Shown here piece by piece: positions 48,899 to 63,000 of a DNA stretch of 64,000 nucleotides. The notes under the pieces are model-generated. The model saw only the letters and a program-made list of their open reading frames with translations. It was not told the DNA's origin and ran no database searches. Position numbers and translations under genes: made by a program. Source of the DNA: Nissolia schottii (taxonomy: Eukaryota > Streptophyta > Magnoliopsida > Fabales > Fabaceae); contig QANU01098817.1 in assembly GCA_003254905.1 (NCBI GenBank), positions 1 to 64,000 on the forward strand, in the 5' to 3' direction. Positions within the stretch are counted from its first letter, which is position 1; every line of letters starts with the position of its first letter.

Positions 48899-49383
48899 TA
48901 AAGTTATAGAAAGAATGGCCCACGATGCGAGATGTATAAAAAAATGCACAAAATAACTTTTTTAACTTTTCTACGTAATAAAAGAGCTAAAACGGATAAT
49001 TATGTTTAAAACACTGTAGGAGTAAGTCCCCATGAATCTCTCGTCTCCAGAGGATCTCAGACAAAAGACACAGTGGGAAAGCAGGCCAGAAAAGACTGGT
49101 TGAACAAGCACAATAGATCCGTCATGTATTACAATTTTAACAGATACCCTTCCTAACAAAACTCAAAATATCAAAATTGCCGATTACTCACAAGTAAAAC
49201 ACGTAATCTATGTATTATAAATCACATAGTTTCACAGTAATATATCAACACTCTTCCTGTTACAAAACCAACCAAGGAGACACTGCGAAGTTGCTCCCCT
49301 TATAGTTGTTGATCCGTGCCCCTAAAAAATAGGGTGCAAGACATGTCATCATACCAAACAGCCATGTCCAAATGAGGCTGCAT

Positions 49384-52300
49384 TTAACTAGCTTTATCCC
49401 CTGAAATAGCCATTTCAGATACATCCTCAATCTCAGGAATAGCATTTACGGGATTGTTGCTTTTGATTATGCTGTCAGATGCAGAAGCAGTTACGTTTTT
49501 AACTGCCTCACCATCATCTGTTTTTGGAGACCCAGTGTTTGGGGAATTGAAATCAGATTCATGCTCATCCGATTGCTTTGGCTTGTTCAGGGCATGACAG
49601 TGTGGGCAGTAGTATGTTATGAATGGGAACTCCTCCTTCAGAGTGAGACCTGAAGAAAAATATGTAAATAAAGGCACACTATAGTTTTTTTGTTCTGCAA
49701 TAAATACAAGATGACAAAAGCCAAACCCAAAAACATCAAATAAAGTTGAGTCCACTCACCATTATGCATATGGCAGTTACCACAGATGAGCGCATATGAC
49801 TGTGTTGGATCCTCGCCTACAAGCAATGCTGCGATTCGAGCAATCCATCCTCCATCCTGCGGTGTTGAACTTTGCGGTTGGTGATGTTGAACAACCACAA
49901 GCTGATTATGCTCAGAAGTATGGGTTTGATCAATTCCCACAGAGCCAGCTAATTGTTGATCGGAGTAATTTGGAGTAGTTGTCCCTGGACTGGTGGATCT
50001 AGACTGCACTTGTTTGCGATTTCGAAGTCCGCTAGACTTTACAGACTTGGCATCATTAGTCATTCCTTTTGGAGCACCAGACTTAGATTCATCTCCCACA
50101 TACACTTTCAAGCCTGAATCAGCACCCAACTTGGATGCCAACACAGTTGCAGCAGCTGCCTTTGCTGCTGGATCTGTGTCATATCTCTGTAGATCGCAAA
50201 CTAAGTTAAATACACCACATGATTAAAGCAGTTGCAAACAAATACCATAATAAGTTGCCTTCCAAATAATGCACTTCAAAGCACAGGACCTATAGTCAAT
50301 TTATAATGAAACAAAATAAAATAAAAAAATTGAACTCTAGTAATAGAATTGGTCATCTGTGATTTCATTCATTTTCTTCCCTAAAGTTCTCAGAGCTAAC
50401 AACTAACATAATTGACATGCTCACAATGTTGATTCTAATTGACATGCTCACAATGTTGATTCTTTCGTTGGGAAGAAAAGACTGGACTACGATTGTCAAG
50501 CATAACAAATTTAATTGAACTTTGATGAGTCTGAAAACATAAAAGATGCATTGTGTCTAGCACCTTAGAACCATCTGGTATGTCTGACAGTATAAGGCCC
50601 ATTACATTACAGGTAACAAGACAAGGCCTGAAAGTACAACGAGGTTATTAAGCTCTTTTAAGTTTTATAAGCAGCCTGATAGTATAATGCTATCCTATTA
50701 GATGTTTGACAGCATCTAATATAATGTAATAGATATTGGGCGCAAAATTGTCAGGCGAAATATAATCTGTGAGTATATAAACAATACTTATATGGACAAA
50801 AATGCCTTCTTTTCACTAATATCATATGAAGTCACTTTAATCTCAACTAAAAGTAAACATCAATCTCCACATTAACACCAAAAATTCATAAGTTAAATGA
50901 ATATATGTTAGAACAGAATGAAGAAAGATAACCGTTACTAACCCAACTATGGAATGAAAATACACTCAAGGAATGAAGAAACCTTAACTAATGCAGATGT
51001 AAAATTAAAATAAATAAATAAAAGAAAGAGAAACTTGGCCATGTCAGAAAAAAGCAAGCCAAAAAGTCAGATTCAATTCAACAGCGAATAAAAATGAGTG
51101 AAAACGGGGCAAGTAAAATTGAAGGTCAGTGAACCCAAAAGGAAATAAAAATGAAATGAGAAATGGCAATTATAGAAAAGGAGGATGACCATTAGTAATA
51201 ATTAGCTATTTATGAGGATAATCTGCCATTTTCATTACTTTTTCTCCAAACATGAAATAAAAGTGATATTGAAAGACACATAACAAGCCTTGAACAATCA
51301 CCTGAATGAGTTGTTGAGTAATGTAATAATTTGTCTTTTCTTTGAGCTCATCAATTTTTGCCTGCCTTTCAGCCCCAAGCCTTTCAAGAACTTTCTGGTC
51401 CCTGCGATCACCTATAAAATCGCACATGTATTTAAAATTAAACAAATACTATTTGCACTTGATATATCATATTCTAAACACAAGCTTCTAGCACAGAAAC
51501 TGCATCATTAAATAGGAATCCAATGTTACAATCACAGAGTTGTGAAGCATAGCTTTTGTAGCTTATGAATGATCAAAACAAATTTATTAATTACCAAACT
51601 GAATATCAAATGCTGTTCCTTCCAGCACATTTTCTCCACACAGAAGTTTCATTTGAGATATTTGTACACTAACCTTTTGAACTTCCAATGAATGTAGAGA
51701 ATTATTAAGGTCAAGAATTTTTACAGCCATCATAGTACTACAGGCTTTTCCACTGGCACAGAGAAGTTATTCAAGGCTATAGCTTGCTCAGACAAGTTTG
51801 TTTGAAATTATTGGGAGAAAAACTCACCTTTTATCATCTTTACTCGTTGAAAGAAAAATAAGAATAATAACAGAAATTCTAATGAAATTGAAAAGCTCAG
51901 AACTCTTTTCAATTGTAAACTGTATCATAAACAGGACCACAACACAGGAATCTAGAACTATCGAAGACATCAAATTCGAGAGTAAGAATAGGAACACATC
52001 AAATTTCAGGTGCTATTGTCCTAGACATCAACCGCGGACTTAGCAACACTTAAATAAACTCAACTACTGTATAACAGACATAATAATTATAATGCACTCT
52101 AATCTACATCTACGTAAGAAACAAAAGCGAAAACACACTAACTTCTGCAAGAGACATATGTAAACCATAAGCCTTTTGACACTTACACATTCTTGTGAAG
52201 CTGGCAAACGTTGAATAAGCAGCAGACGACAAGGCAGGCAAAAGAAACATCGGCAAAACCCGGAATGCCCTCATTTTCCAATTCATATCCACCAACCTTG

Positions 52301-52982
52301 TTGTCATGATGGCATAACCTACAGCAATGACCTGGAAGTTGAAACAACCATTTAAAGCCAAATCCTTATCTTTCATAGTAATAACAACAAAAGTCTTTCC
52401 TCACTAGATACAGATACAGTCTGCATGAATCAATCAACCCCATTCTCTTCCATCATAAACCAGGTATTCAGAATGGCTTGTATTTTAATAAGAATGACAA
52501 AAAGTAAAACATCAGTGCAGCATAATATTAATTTTATGGCCTAATTATACGATGACCCAGATGATTAAATGACTGTGTATAAAAAACAAAGTGGTGTATC
52601 GAAATTGAATCCAGCAATAAAACTGCATATTCAAAAGGATTCATTCAACAATCTAAAAATTAAACACACATCCATCCATCCATCTTGCAATGAAATGTAC
52701 CTCAAACAGAACAGAAAATATAATAAGCTGCCGGGATGTTCGCCGCCACGACCGGGACCTCCGGCTCATCCTGGCCACAACCGTGGCTTCCTCCTTGGAA
52801 ATATATTGCAGCCTCTTCTCAAAATCATCGCCGTTCCGTCTAAATATCCCGTTCCAAATTCGGGAAATTATACCCTTACGCTTCTTCTTCTTCTTCTCCC
52901 CGTCCCCAACAGCAGTAGTAGTAGCAGCAGTAGCGCTTGACTCTTTCTTCTCACCTTCCCCAACAACCTTCTCATCGGCCAT
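49384..52982 (-). CDS. LNP: Lunapark (LNP) ER three-way-junction protein
   Basis: Integral ER membrane protein that stabilises three-way tubule junctions; plant LNPs also promote turnover of RHD3-type GTPases. Exons are 52701-52982, 52187-52331, 51302-51411, 49760-50186 and 49384-49649, giving 1230 nt and 409 residues. Domains in order: acidic/Lys N-terminus; short helix with FEKRLQYISKEEATVVARM (about 54-72); hydrophobic segments at about 85-105 and 117-139, forming the usual hairpin; coiled coil RRDQKVLERLGAERQAKIDE; Ser/Gln-rich linker; C-terminal zinc ribbon with Cys314, Cys317, Cys336 and Cys339 (ICGNC...YYCPHC); acidic tail. The start is the ATG of MADEKVVGEG with no in-frame ATG shortly upstream. 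The best Arabidopsis counterparts by memory are At2g24330 and At4g31080. Confidence 0.95.
50410..50463. repeat. Perfect 27-base tandem duplication
   Basis: Two exact copies of a 27-base unit beginning AATTGACATGCTCACAATG lie head to tail in intron 3 of the Lunapark gene. Identity suggests a recent event. Confidence 0.9.
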
Positions 52983-54254
52983 TTCCCCTCCTTTCCTAAA
53001 ACCACAAACAGACTCAGTACCCAAAATCCCAATCGCAACAAGCACACAAAGAACCAATTAGGGTTCCCTCTTTTTCGGTCTCGATAAACACAGCACAAAC
53101 GAATCGGTGTACTTTTAACACGAGAGTTTTCAGTTAACTGCAAGTGCGTTTAATTGAGGAACCGGCAAAGAATGAAGAATGTGAGGTGAGGATGAGAATG
53201 AGAGAGAGAAAGATAACGAACTTCGATGTGAGAAGCTTCGAGAATCTTAGACTTGTTGGACTGTTGGTTGGTGAATCTAGAAGGATCAGATCTCGGCCAC
53301 GCGCACGCGCATGGAGAGAAAGTAGGGAGAGAAAGGGTGAAGAATTACGAAGCGGCGTGATTGGGAGGGGAGCGAAAAGCCTTCAAAAATGGGTTTGGGG
53401 TTTCCGTTTTCGGGGGTTAGTTAATGTCTTCCCATACACGGCGAAGCGTGCCCACGCACATTGGAGGACTTTCACGCTCCGGAGATGCAAATGCTATACT
53501 TCAGTGCCACTCCATCAGCACAGTACCACTACTACTGTTTTTTATTTTGGGGTTTTATGATCATTGTGATGGGAAACCATGTGACGTGCGATCTGCGAGG
53601 TGGTTTACTTAACTTCCTAACCCCTTATCCCCATGCTATCTCCGTACAATTTTAATTGTCAATTTTACCAAAAAAAAAACACAAATTAAAAAAAATAATT
53701 AATTTGTACTAATTTTTTTAAAAAAAATATTGAGTTTTTAGCAAAAATTGCTTTTAAGTGAGATAATATTTCAAGTCTTAAAAAATTGAAATCACAATTA
53801 ATATAAGAAGTAAAGAGTTCATAATAAATAAAGATAAAATTAAAAATATATATAATTAATATTTTCTTAATTTAAACAGATGATGACTAATTTTGGACAA
53901 AATTTTATTCTAAAACAGGCAACTAAAACTAAATGGAGGAAATAAATGGAGACCGATTGATGAAAATGAAATCACGTTGAATGGCTGGTTAGGTAACATG
54001 TCATTCTGAAATTAAATGTATCAACTTTGTCAGTCAAGTGTTATTCACTTTTACGATAGAATAAAAAAAAAACCTCCTACCTCCCCGCATGTTATAATAT
54101 AATCATTTTTTTATATTTATTATACTAATAAATTTTTCATTACAATTAGGGATATGAATGAAAAATTAATAATTACATTCAACGTGATAAATAAACAGAT
54201 ATTTGAAAACCCTTAAAAAATGAAAATGGATAGTTAAACGGAATAGAGGGGGCA
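52983..54254 (-). promoter_or_regulatory. 5' leader and promoter region of the Lunapark gene
   Basis: Up to about 53480 the DNA is GC- and purine-rich, as for a leader with possible UTR intron. Beyond 53650 it is AT-rich and featureless. No TATA box could be tied to a start site. Confidence 0.4.
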
Positions 54255-54690
54255 GTATCCAAATTGGCCCTTTTGACATTTTAAGTAGGTCAAACCAGTT
54301 TTTCTAAAAGAAATTCAATCAAATTAATTTCTCTAAAATTTTAAGTCGGTTTAATTAGTAACTCTAAGTTTCTTTTTTTTTTTTTGTGTGGCTAAATTGG
54401 TCTCTGTCTAATTTAAAAGTGGGACACGTTAGTCCCTTAATTAAGATATGTAATAAAAATCGCTTATGTGAACATAATAAGGTGACGTGATTGAACTTGT
54501 CTCATTGAGAATGAGATGATAGATTTAACGGTGACTCGTCACCTTATTAACATCTACGTAGGCAAAAGTAAACATCTTAATCAAATGATTAACATGTCAT
54601 ACTTTTGAATTAGGTAGTGACCAAGTTGAAACTTTTAGAGAGACTAATTTTGCCAATTAAAAATTCTAAAAGGACTAATTTGGAGTATTA
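54255..54690. mobile_element. MITE with TCCAAATT ends
   Basis: Left end TCCAAATTGGCCCTTTTGAC and right end (reverse-complemented) TCCAAATTAGTCCTTTTAGA are imperfect inverted repeats that continue inward. The centre holds the short inverted pair GGTGACGTG/CGTCACC. It lies just upstream of the Helitron remnant. Confidence 0.6.
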
Positions 54691-54799
54691 CTCTTAGTGA
54701 AAATAGGATCAGGCATTGAATTAGGCATGATAATGATTTAACCTTTTGTTTGAATTTAATAATCTATACAATCTTATAAAGGGGATTCAAAAGGAATAA

Positions 54800-57017
54800 T
54801 TTTTTGTGTCCAATATTTATTCCATTTTTTACCTATACCAACCCAAGTGACTGGCCAACAAGTTATGAGGACATAAGCACGGTTGGTGATACAGTATACC
54901 CCACATTTAGAGATGTTTGCTATGCTTGTGGGTTGCTAGATGATGACAAGGAGTATCTCGATGCGTTGGAGGAAGCCAGCCACTGGGGATCAAGACAATA
55001 CTTGCGCCATTTATTTGCAAGTTTGTTGTTCTGAAATTCCATGACTAGACCAGAAATTGTTTGGGATCGTAAGTGGAAACTTCTAGCTGATGAAATATTG
55101 TACAAACAAAGAACATGATTAAATCATCTTGGTAATCTTACTATACTAATATTTATTTATTTGATCAAAATGTTTAATATTAATTACCATGCATTAAAAT
55201 TAAATAAATGACTATAAAAAATAAAATAATATATACGTAAATGCTTGTTAATATGCATGTCTTCTAATTAGTGATGAGGAGCACTATTCAAGATTGAGAA
55301 GCTTCTTAACTCCAACAACAAAAGTTTTAAAGACTTCCTAGCCATGCCTGGCCCCAACATGTCTTGCATTGGAATTATTCACCAATCTGCATACAACAAA
55401 TTGATTGCTGATGAGTTACGATACTATAAAAAAACAATTAGCAGATCAGCATAGGGGGTCTAACAGATGAGCAAAAACGTGTGTATGACAAAATTATACG
55501 TGTTGTGGAGTCAGGAGATGGAGGTATGTTCTTTTTTTATATGGCTATGGAAACAGGGAAAACATATGTATGGAATACTTTAACATCTGGTCTTAGATCG
55601 CAAGGTAATATTGTTCTTATTGTTGCATCAAGTGGGATTGTGTCTTTGTTGCTTCCAATAGGTAGGACAGCTCGTTCAAGGTTTGCAATTTCGTTGAATG
55701 TAGATGAGTACTCTACATGCAATATAAGACAAGGAAGTCCTGCGGCAGAATTGATCGTCAAGTGTAAATTAATTATTTGGGACGAAGCCCCAATGATGAA
55801 CAAGTACTGTTTCAAAGCACTCGACAAAACCATGAGAGATTTATTGCAATTCATAAACTAGAGTAGTTTGCAACGACCCTCTGGTGGAAAGACATGTTTT
55901 TTGTGGCGATTTCAAGCAAATTCTTCCAATCATTAAGAAGGGTAGTAGCCAGGATACTATCAATACTTCAATTAATTCATCCTATTTGTGGACTCATTGT
56001 GAAATTTTAACATTGACGAAGGATTTGCGTCTAAGAGGTGATGGTAACCAGTCTGATTTGAATGAAATAAAAAATTTTGCTGACTGAAGAACATTGAAGG
56101 TAATGGCAATGAACCACACAATCTCCTACTACTGGACTAGCGTGATCCTACTGCTGCTATTGTCAACTATACTTATGGTGAATATTTAAACAGTTTAAAT
56201 GATAGTTTAAATGATGAGCAGTATTTACAAGGAAAGGTTGTACTTGCTCCAACTTTGCATTTGGTTGATGAGATAAATCAATATATGATTTCTCCAAATA
56301 ACAATGAAAGCATCAACTACCTCAGCTCAGATTCATTGTCCTTAATACAATTCGGTGTGCTGGTGTACCCAACCACGAGCTCAACTTGAAGATTGGAACA
56401 CACGTCATATTGCATAGAAACATTGACCACTCCGTTGACTTGTGCAATGGAACCAAATTAGTTATTACTAGGCTTAGTAAACATGTACTTGAAGCTAAGG
56501 TTATTACAGGTAACAACAAGGGGACAAAAATTTAACTCCTTATTACACTAAGTTACCTTTTAGCTTTCAATGAAGACAGTTTCCAATAATGGCGTCTTAT
56601 GCCATGACTATAAATAAAAGTCAGGGTCAGTTATTGTCAAAAGTCAATTTGTATTTGAAGAAACCTGTGTTTGCACATGGACAGCTATATGTTGCATTGC
56701 TTAAAATCACTACCAGGTCAGACTTGAAGATATTGATTTCACATGACAATGCAAAAGATAGTAATCACACCAACAATGCTGTTTACAAAGAAGTGTTTCG
56801 AAATTTTGTGAACATTCCCCGTTTGAATAAATATAGTTACCTTTTATGGTTGTCTATATATAGATGACAGTAGTCCTACTAATATGTGCATTATAGAATT
56901 TTCTTGAAATTACAACGATTCTTCATATATTTTCTCATTAATTAATACTGTTTTTGTGGATGTCATGAAAGCTCTAAAACAAACCACGCATGGCGCGGGT
57001 CCATATGCTATATCTAA
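54800..57017 (+). mobile_element. Helitron helicase remnant with probable 3' end
   Basis: Plus-strand pieces in order match the PIF1-type helicase of plant Helitrons: PTFRDVCYACGLLDDDKEYL and ASHWGSRQYLRHLF; METGKTYVWNTL, the Walker A region (usual form GGTGKT, here decayed); CKLIIWDEAPMMNKYCFKAL (Walker B); VVLAPTLHLVDEINQYMIS; NLKIGTHVILHRNIDHSVDL; SYAMTINKSQGQLLSKVNLY. No HUH/Rep domain is seen upstream, so it is 5'-truncated, and stops or shifts break the frame several times. The 3' end probably has a hairpin at 56983-57000 (ACCACGC/GCGCGGGT), then CTAA at 57014-57017 followed by T, fitting the CTRR|T rule. That end abuts the stop codon of the RlmH-type gene. Confidence 0.8.
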
Positions 57018-60000
57018 TGATGGTACTTTTGTCCTCTCAAAATTGTCCATGACCTACAAACCAGAGATTGAAGATTGTTAGGGCACTTACAAGTAAATAT
57101 TACAACCTCAAAACACATGAACAAGTGGCATTTCTTAGACATAATTTTGTTTTGGCCAGTAATCAAATGGAAAAATAGAATTCAATTGTAATTTGGGTTT
57201 TGAACATTTACACAAGTTATATTATAATCGATTTAGGGCTCATTTGAGGAGGTTTTTTTAAAATTTTTATTAATTTTTTTTATGCCAAACCAAATGCAGT
57301 TGTGGTATAAAATGAAAGGCAAATTCTTTAGCAGATTAGCTAGTTAGCGATCAATTTGGTTTCCGAATCTCAGCCATCTAAATTTGAATCAATGTATGAG
57401 ACTAAGATTTTACTATTAAAAAAATTATAATAATTTGTGTTAACAAATGCCAATTTTCCATTATGCCAATTTTGTAACTTTTTATACCACTCCTCACCCC
57501 CACCCTACTACCTATGTCATCCCACCACTTCTGCCCCACACCACCCCCTCCCTCCACCATTGCCACCCGTGATGAGGCGCATGGAGTTCCCCAATTAAAC
57601 ATTGTTCAACGAATTCAATGTCACCAATGGTGACAAAAGTAACAGCCACCCCCCAACCACCTCCATATCAACAGACCTTGAACACCAGCAATCAAACCCA
57701 AACCAGGCTTATTTAAGCCCAGATCAAGATCCTAGAGTTTCATCAACTTATCATGATTCAGGTAAGAATCTTCAACTGAAATTAAATGTTCTACATTATA
57801 CTAGAATTATAACAGATAATAAAAAAGGCTAATCACAAATTTTAAACCTAATTGTACTCCCTATATTTTTTTTTCTCACTTTCAGTTACCTAACAGATTC
57901 CAAACACAAACAAAAAAGACCTAACCGCGTGCTTATAGCGTTAGTAATTTTGAAGGTGGCCTTTGTCTCTTTTCAAATATTATGCATGCAACAACCTTCC
58001 TTCGCAGCAGAGTTGGCCGCGAGAGGCGACTTCCGACACCTCCCCTTTTGACGATGCTACTTTAGCTCCCACCTTATGGTGCATGGCACCAATGCCGCAA
58101 TGAGCGCAGTGACGATGCCAACACCAGAGTCCCAAACCTCCTTCTCAAAGAAGTACACAATGACGGTGGCATTGGAGTTGAATAACAGCACTGTGAGGAT
58201 GTAGATCTTGCACATGTCACGACGAAGCAAAGGAGGCTGTAAAGGGTGGCAACAGTGAACATGAGGCCCACGATAGGAGGTAGAGAAGAAATGATAGGAG
58301 AGTTTTTTTTTTTTTTGGGCAATGTCCAAAATGGTCACTAACTAGCAAGGCCCATAGAAGAATTCGCCTTTGAGAAAAGTTACAACTTTAGGTTCTACCA
58401 AAAACTGAAAAGCCAAGGGGAAAAATTCTTGTATCCTCACAGGAAATAATTTTCTTCCTCCACCAAATCAAACTGCCATTAAATCTTTCCTCACTCCTCT
58501 TTTCTCTCTCTTTCACATTTAAAATCAAGCGCCAAGATGCTCCATGGACTATGAAAGAATGACTCAACAGATGGGTTTTAAGCTTTCTTCCAAAGCCAAT
58601 AGGCTCTTTAAAAGTGCCCACTCCCTGGAGCACTTTTCATTAAAAAAAGCAAGCAGGTTAGTAGTAGTTTAACGTACCAATGTGTTACTGGCAAAGTCTT
58701 AGGTGCACCATTTAAACTTGGTGGGTGGAGCACCAAGTAGACCATGGTGGTGCACCTGCATTTAGCCACACCTCAAAATATGGTTAAACACATTTCAGAA
58801 GTGTGGCTAAATGCATTCTCAAATTTTCCCTCACCCCACACATCTCCCTCCTCCCCTTTATCCAGCTACCACCGCTAGCACTTTCCGACCCTTTGCCCCA
58901 CCCCACCATCATTGTTGCACCGCCTCTACATCGGTGTTGCACTACTAGGTGTGTGTTTGGTTGTCCGTTTCAAGCTATTAAAACCAATTTTGGCATGCCA
59001 AAAGTGAGTATTTTTCACTTCTCCAACTAACCAAAATTAATTCCAGCACCCTCCCACCAAGAATCCAAACACGAACTAGATCTGGAAGAAGGTAAGCTAT
59101 AGTGCCAAACAAGAAACACCAATAGCATACTCCTTCACCCATTACTCAACAATACTCCTAGCATCAACCAGAACAGCAGCATGGCAATGGCGAAACAACA
59201 CTACAACAAAGAAAGCCTTAATCCAGTATAAGAAATAAACTCAGGCCCAGGATATAACACAAAATCAAAATTTAAAACAAAAATCAAACATTAACAGATT
59301 AATTGAGATAAAAACCATGAATAAAAGGGAGAAGAGTTTCAAGAGCAGAGAATTGTTATAGGTATTATTGGGTGGCTATTGATTGCAAAGGTGGAGTGAT
59401 AGTGACGAAATGGCAAAACCGAAGCAAGCTCGTGGTGCTGAGCGACAGCTGGTGATGGTTGAAGGACTCACGGTGGAGAGCAGATCTAGTTCAAGAAGAG
59501 CAACTGCAGGCAGATAAGGCTCAAAAGGAGTGGCGGTGAGTGGCTGAGGGAAAGACAATGGCGACAGCAGTGGCAGAGTATGATGCTTGACAGGTTTGCA
59601 ATTGCTGGCGGCATGACAGTCTTTGATGATGACGAGGCCTTGTGATGGCAGTGACAGTGAGTGGTGTGCCAGCGCTGGTTAGTGGTGGCAGAGAAAGTAG
59701 GGAAGAGGTGTGACAGAAAGGGGAAAGAGGAAAGGGGAAAAGGGGAAGGGGGGAGGAGGATGGAGGATGGAGGAGGGGGCCATGGGGGAGAAGGTCCAAC
59801 TACTACCAAGTCCATGTCCTTTAAGGACCACTGTAGAACAATTTTTTTTCTTTTTAACTTGGTGCACTATGTACCAAGTTTAAACCGGTGTGCCAAAGAA
59901 ATAGCCTCTCACTATATATTATCATCCAGATGCTACATTTTCTTTTAGGACAAAAAGATACAAAACATAAAAAGAGCAGGACACAACAGGCTTAAAATAT

Positions 60001-63000
60001 TGTCACCTGTAGAGCTGTTCCATGAGCACAAGTAATGCGATTTGATGATTTAAGACCAGTGAAGATAACTTGATAGATATGTTAGCGCGTTCCCGCATTT
60101 TTCTTCCATGACCATAGGGTCCACCAATACAGAAAGATAACCTTGAAGCACCCTAGGAAAAAGCAGACATCAAAAAAAAAATTATTTAACAAGAAACTTT
60201 GCTGAAACCTATTTTTTCAAAACAGACAATTTGAATATAACATGAATGGACAGAAAAAAAAAATGGAAATTGATATTATTTTTCTGATCAAAAGAGAAAC
60301 TAAATACAAGTAATTCTTAGAACAAAGAATCCAAATAAGTGCATTAGTGTACTCAAAAAAAGACAAAAATGGTGTGTGTATATACTGAAAGAAGCAACAG
60401 AAACTAGCAAGAGAAATAGGAGTGTGTATTATTAAGGAATTGGCCTAAAGGAATTACAGAGTGATAAACACCCAAAGCACTATAGCAGCTCTTCTCTCCC
60501 AAGAAATGACCCAAAATCTGCCTAGTGCCTACCTTTTCATCACTCACTCTCTGCTATATAACAGAATTGATTTCCCCCTGATCTGTGCTCTCACACAAAC
60601 CTGCTGACTCAGCAGTTTTGTTACACATATTTGCACTTGCGTCTCCACTCAAGTGCATATTTCCCTCTTTTCCTGAAATGCCCCTAAATTTGTTACGTTT
60701 GTACACCTTCAGCCCCTCCTGAGGAATATTCTCTCTCACACACACAAATATGTATTATCTCCGTACCACAGAACAACACAATAGCAGATATCATGTAAAA
60801 CAATATCTTTTGCAATAGGTGGATTTGTCAACATTCCTAAGCTGCAGAGCCTTACAGAAGTGACAAAAACGAGTCCACAATCGTACTGAAAAATTGAAAA
60901 TTAAACTGCTTTATTTTGACATGAATCTAAGCACAGTTACAATACAAACTTGCCATTACAGCACAAAAAATCACGGCCTCAGGAGTTCGAAACTAGAACC
61001 TATTTTGGGCTGCTTGATAGTGGTATTCTTCAGGTAAAACACGAAAGTCAGCAAAGGGACTTCCATGAGCTTATACAAAGTAAAAGTATATTTGATACAC
61101 CCCATTATTCTCGCAGCCTTTTAGTGGTAACAAAGTTAAATTACTGTTAAGTTAGTTCAGAAAAATATGCTAACATGATGGATAGAAAATTACAAACCCT
61201 GCCTAGTGCCAGAAACATGAATTGATAGTATTGTATTTCTACAACTTTTGAATAGAACTGAGGTATGCAACCTTACATGATAGAAAACTCATACTCTTTC
61301 AGCATAGTGCCAATAAGCACAGTCAATACTCAATGCCCATGCATCAAGAATGGAAGAGAGATCATATACAAAATGTTCTTACATTATTTCCAGCATCACC
61401 CACCAACTCAGCCATTTCCTCAGATCCTATATCTTGTCCATGTTCATCCAACATCACAACCTGTAATTGAAGGCACATTAAAGACAAAACCTAATTAGGA
61501 GGGAAGAAAAGATGTTACATACCTTGACACCGTAATTAATTAAATTAGGATTTGAATTATAGTATTAATTATTTAGATTAGGATTTGAATTATTTAGATC
61601 AACATTTGAATTATTGTAATCTAGTAGTTAGGATTGAGAAGATAAGGTAGTTAGTAGGAGATAAGATTTTACCCAACCCATGATTCTCTCTCACAAGTGG
61701 CTATAAGTGAGACCTTTAGGGGAAGGGTTTAGGTATTCAGGAAATTAGGCTAGAACTAGGAGGACCAAGGGATCCTAAACTCCCAGGACTGTTTCTATTA
61801 TCATTATCATCCATTATTCAATTCAGTTATTATCTATTGTGTGCTGTTTTGCTCGGTTAATCCCCCTCTGGGATTGCTGGACTGTTAATTAATTCTCTTA
61901 AGCATTACCTAAACCAGAACCGCAGATACCAGTTCTTACAAAAGATAATTTTCTTGCTGATAAAACAAAGATCTATAAATGTGACTATCACTATATCATG
62001 TTAAATATAAGTCGGAAGTCACAAGTAAAGTAGATTTTGACTTCCAAGCAAGGATCTAAAGTAGATACTAGAAAAGGGAATAGCATTTACAATGTGTTAG
62101 GAGCTGGTATTAGAGAATAGAATGAAGAGCTGAATTATATCACTGGGGCTTGTCTAATATCAGAGTTGTATCAGGAAGCTCTGGTTTAGTATGAGAACAA
62201 TGAACAATGAAAGTAAAAGACTCCACTCGGTATTCAAGAGACCCAGGCTCTCCCACTCACTTTCTAATTGTTTTTCCTACCTTCTGCACTCCCCACACCC
62301 CATCATTCCCTCATCAGGACCTCTCAAGATTTTCTCTTTCCTCTCACCCTCTGTACCACCTCAGCACAGTTATGCATTTCCCTACCCACATGATTTCCCT
62401 GGCTCACCTCACCTATATTCCGTTTCACTATTTTCCCCTCTTCACGTAAACTTTTGTTGTACTAGGAGTCCTAACACAATGTGAAAATTGAAACCATGTC
62501 AACAATTTTTTTTTCTGATAAAACAAAGAATTTCATTAGGAAGAGAAGAGAATTACAAAAGGAGGATAAAAGATCCTCTAAACAGAAACCAGAACCAAAC
62601 TTAAAAAGATTAACAATGGAGTAAAGCTTTCCAACCTCTCAATACATCTGAGAGGGAAAATCCTCTAAAAAGATTGTGGGTTTTACACCAAACAGATGAC
62701 AAATACCTAATCCTATCACACAAAACATGTTTGTCTGAGAATTTGTCATCAAAGGTGCAAGAGTTGTGTTCTTGGTTTACATAGAATGATTATGTGCTTT
62801 GAGTTAAAGGTGGGGTGTAGTCCATATGTGACACACTTCCTTGCAAGATAACAAACCTGATTCTATTTACAATACCATGGATAAGTTCATAAAGACCATT
62901 AGCAACCAAAGCAAAATAAAGTATTGGCACTAACATCTACTTAGGTATAGTTTGACTCCATTGTGTCATCAGCACAAGACACCGAGTTAGAGGAGCACAT

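Noticed and set aside
54804-56867. A functional host PIF1 helicase gene
   Set aside because: Sequence is of the Helitron type, several stops and shifts interrupt it, and there are no introns or N-terminal domain.
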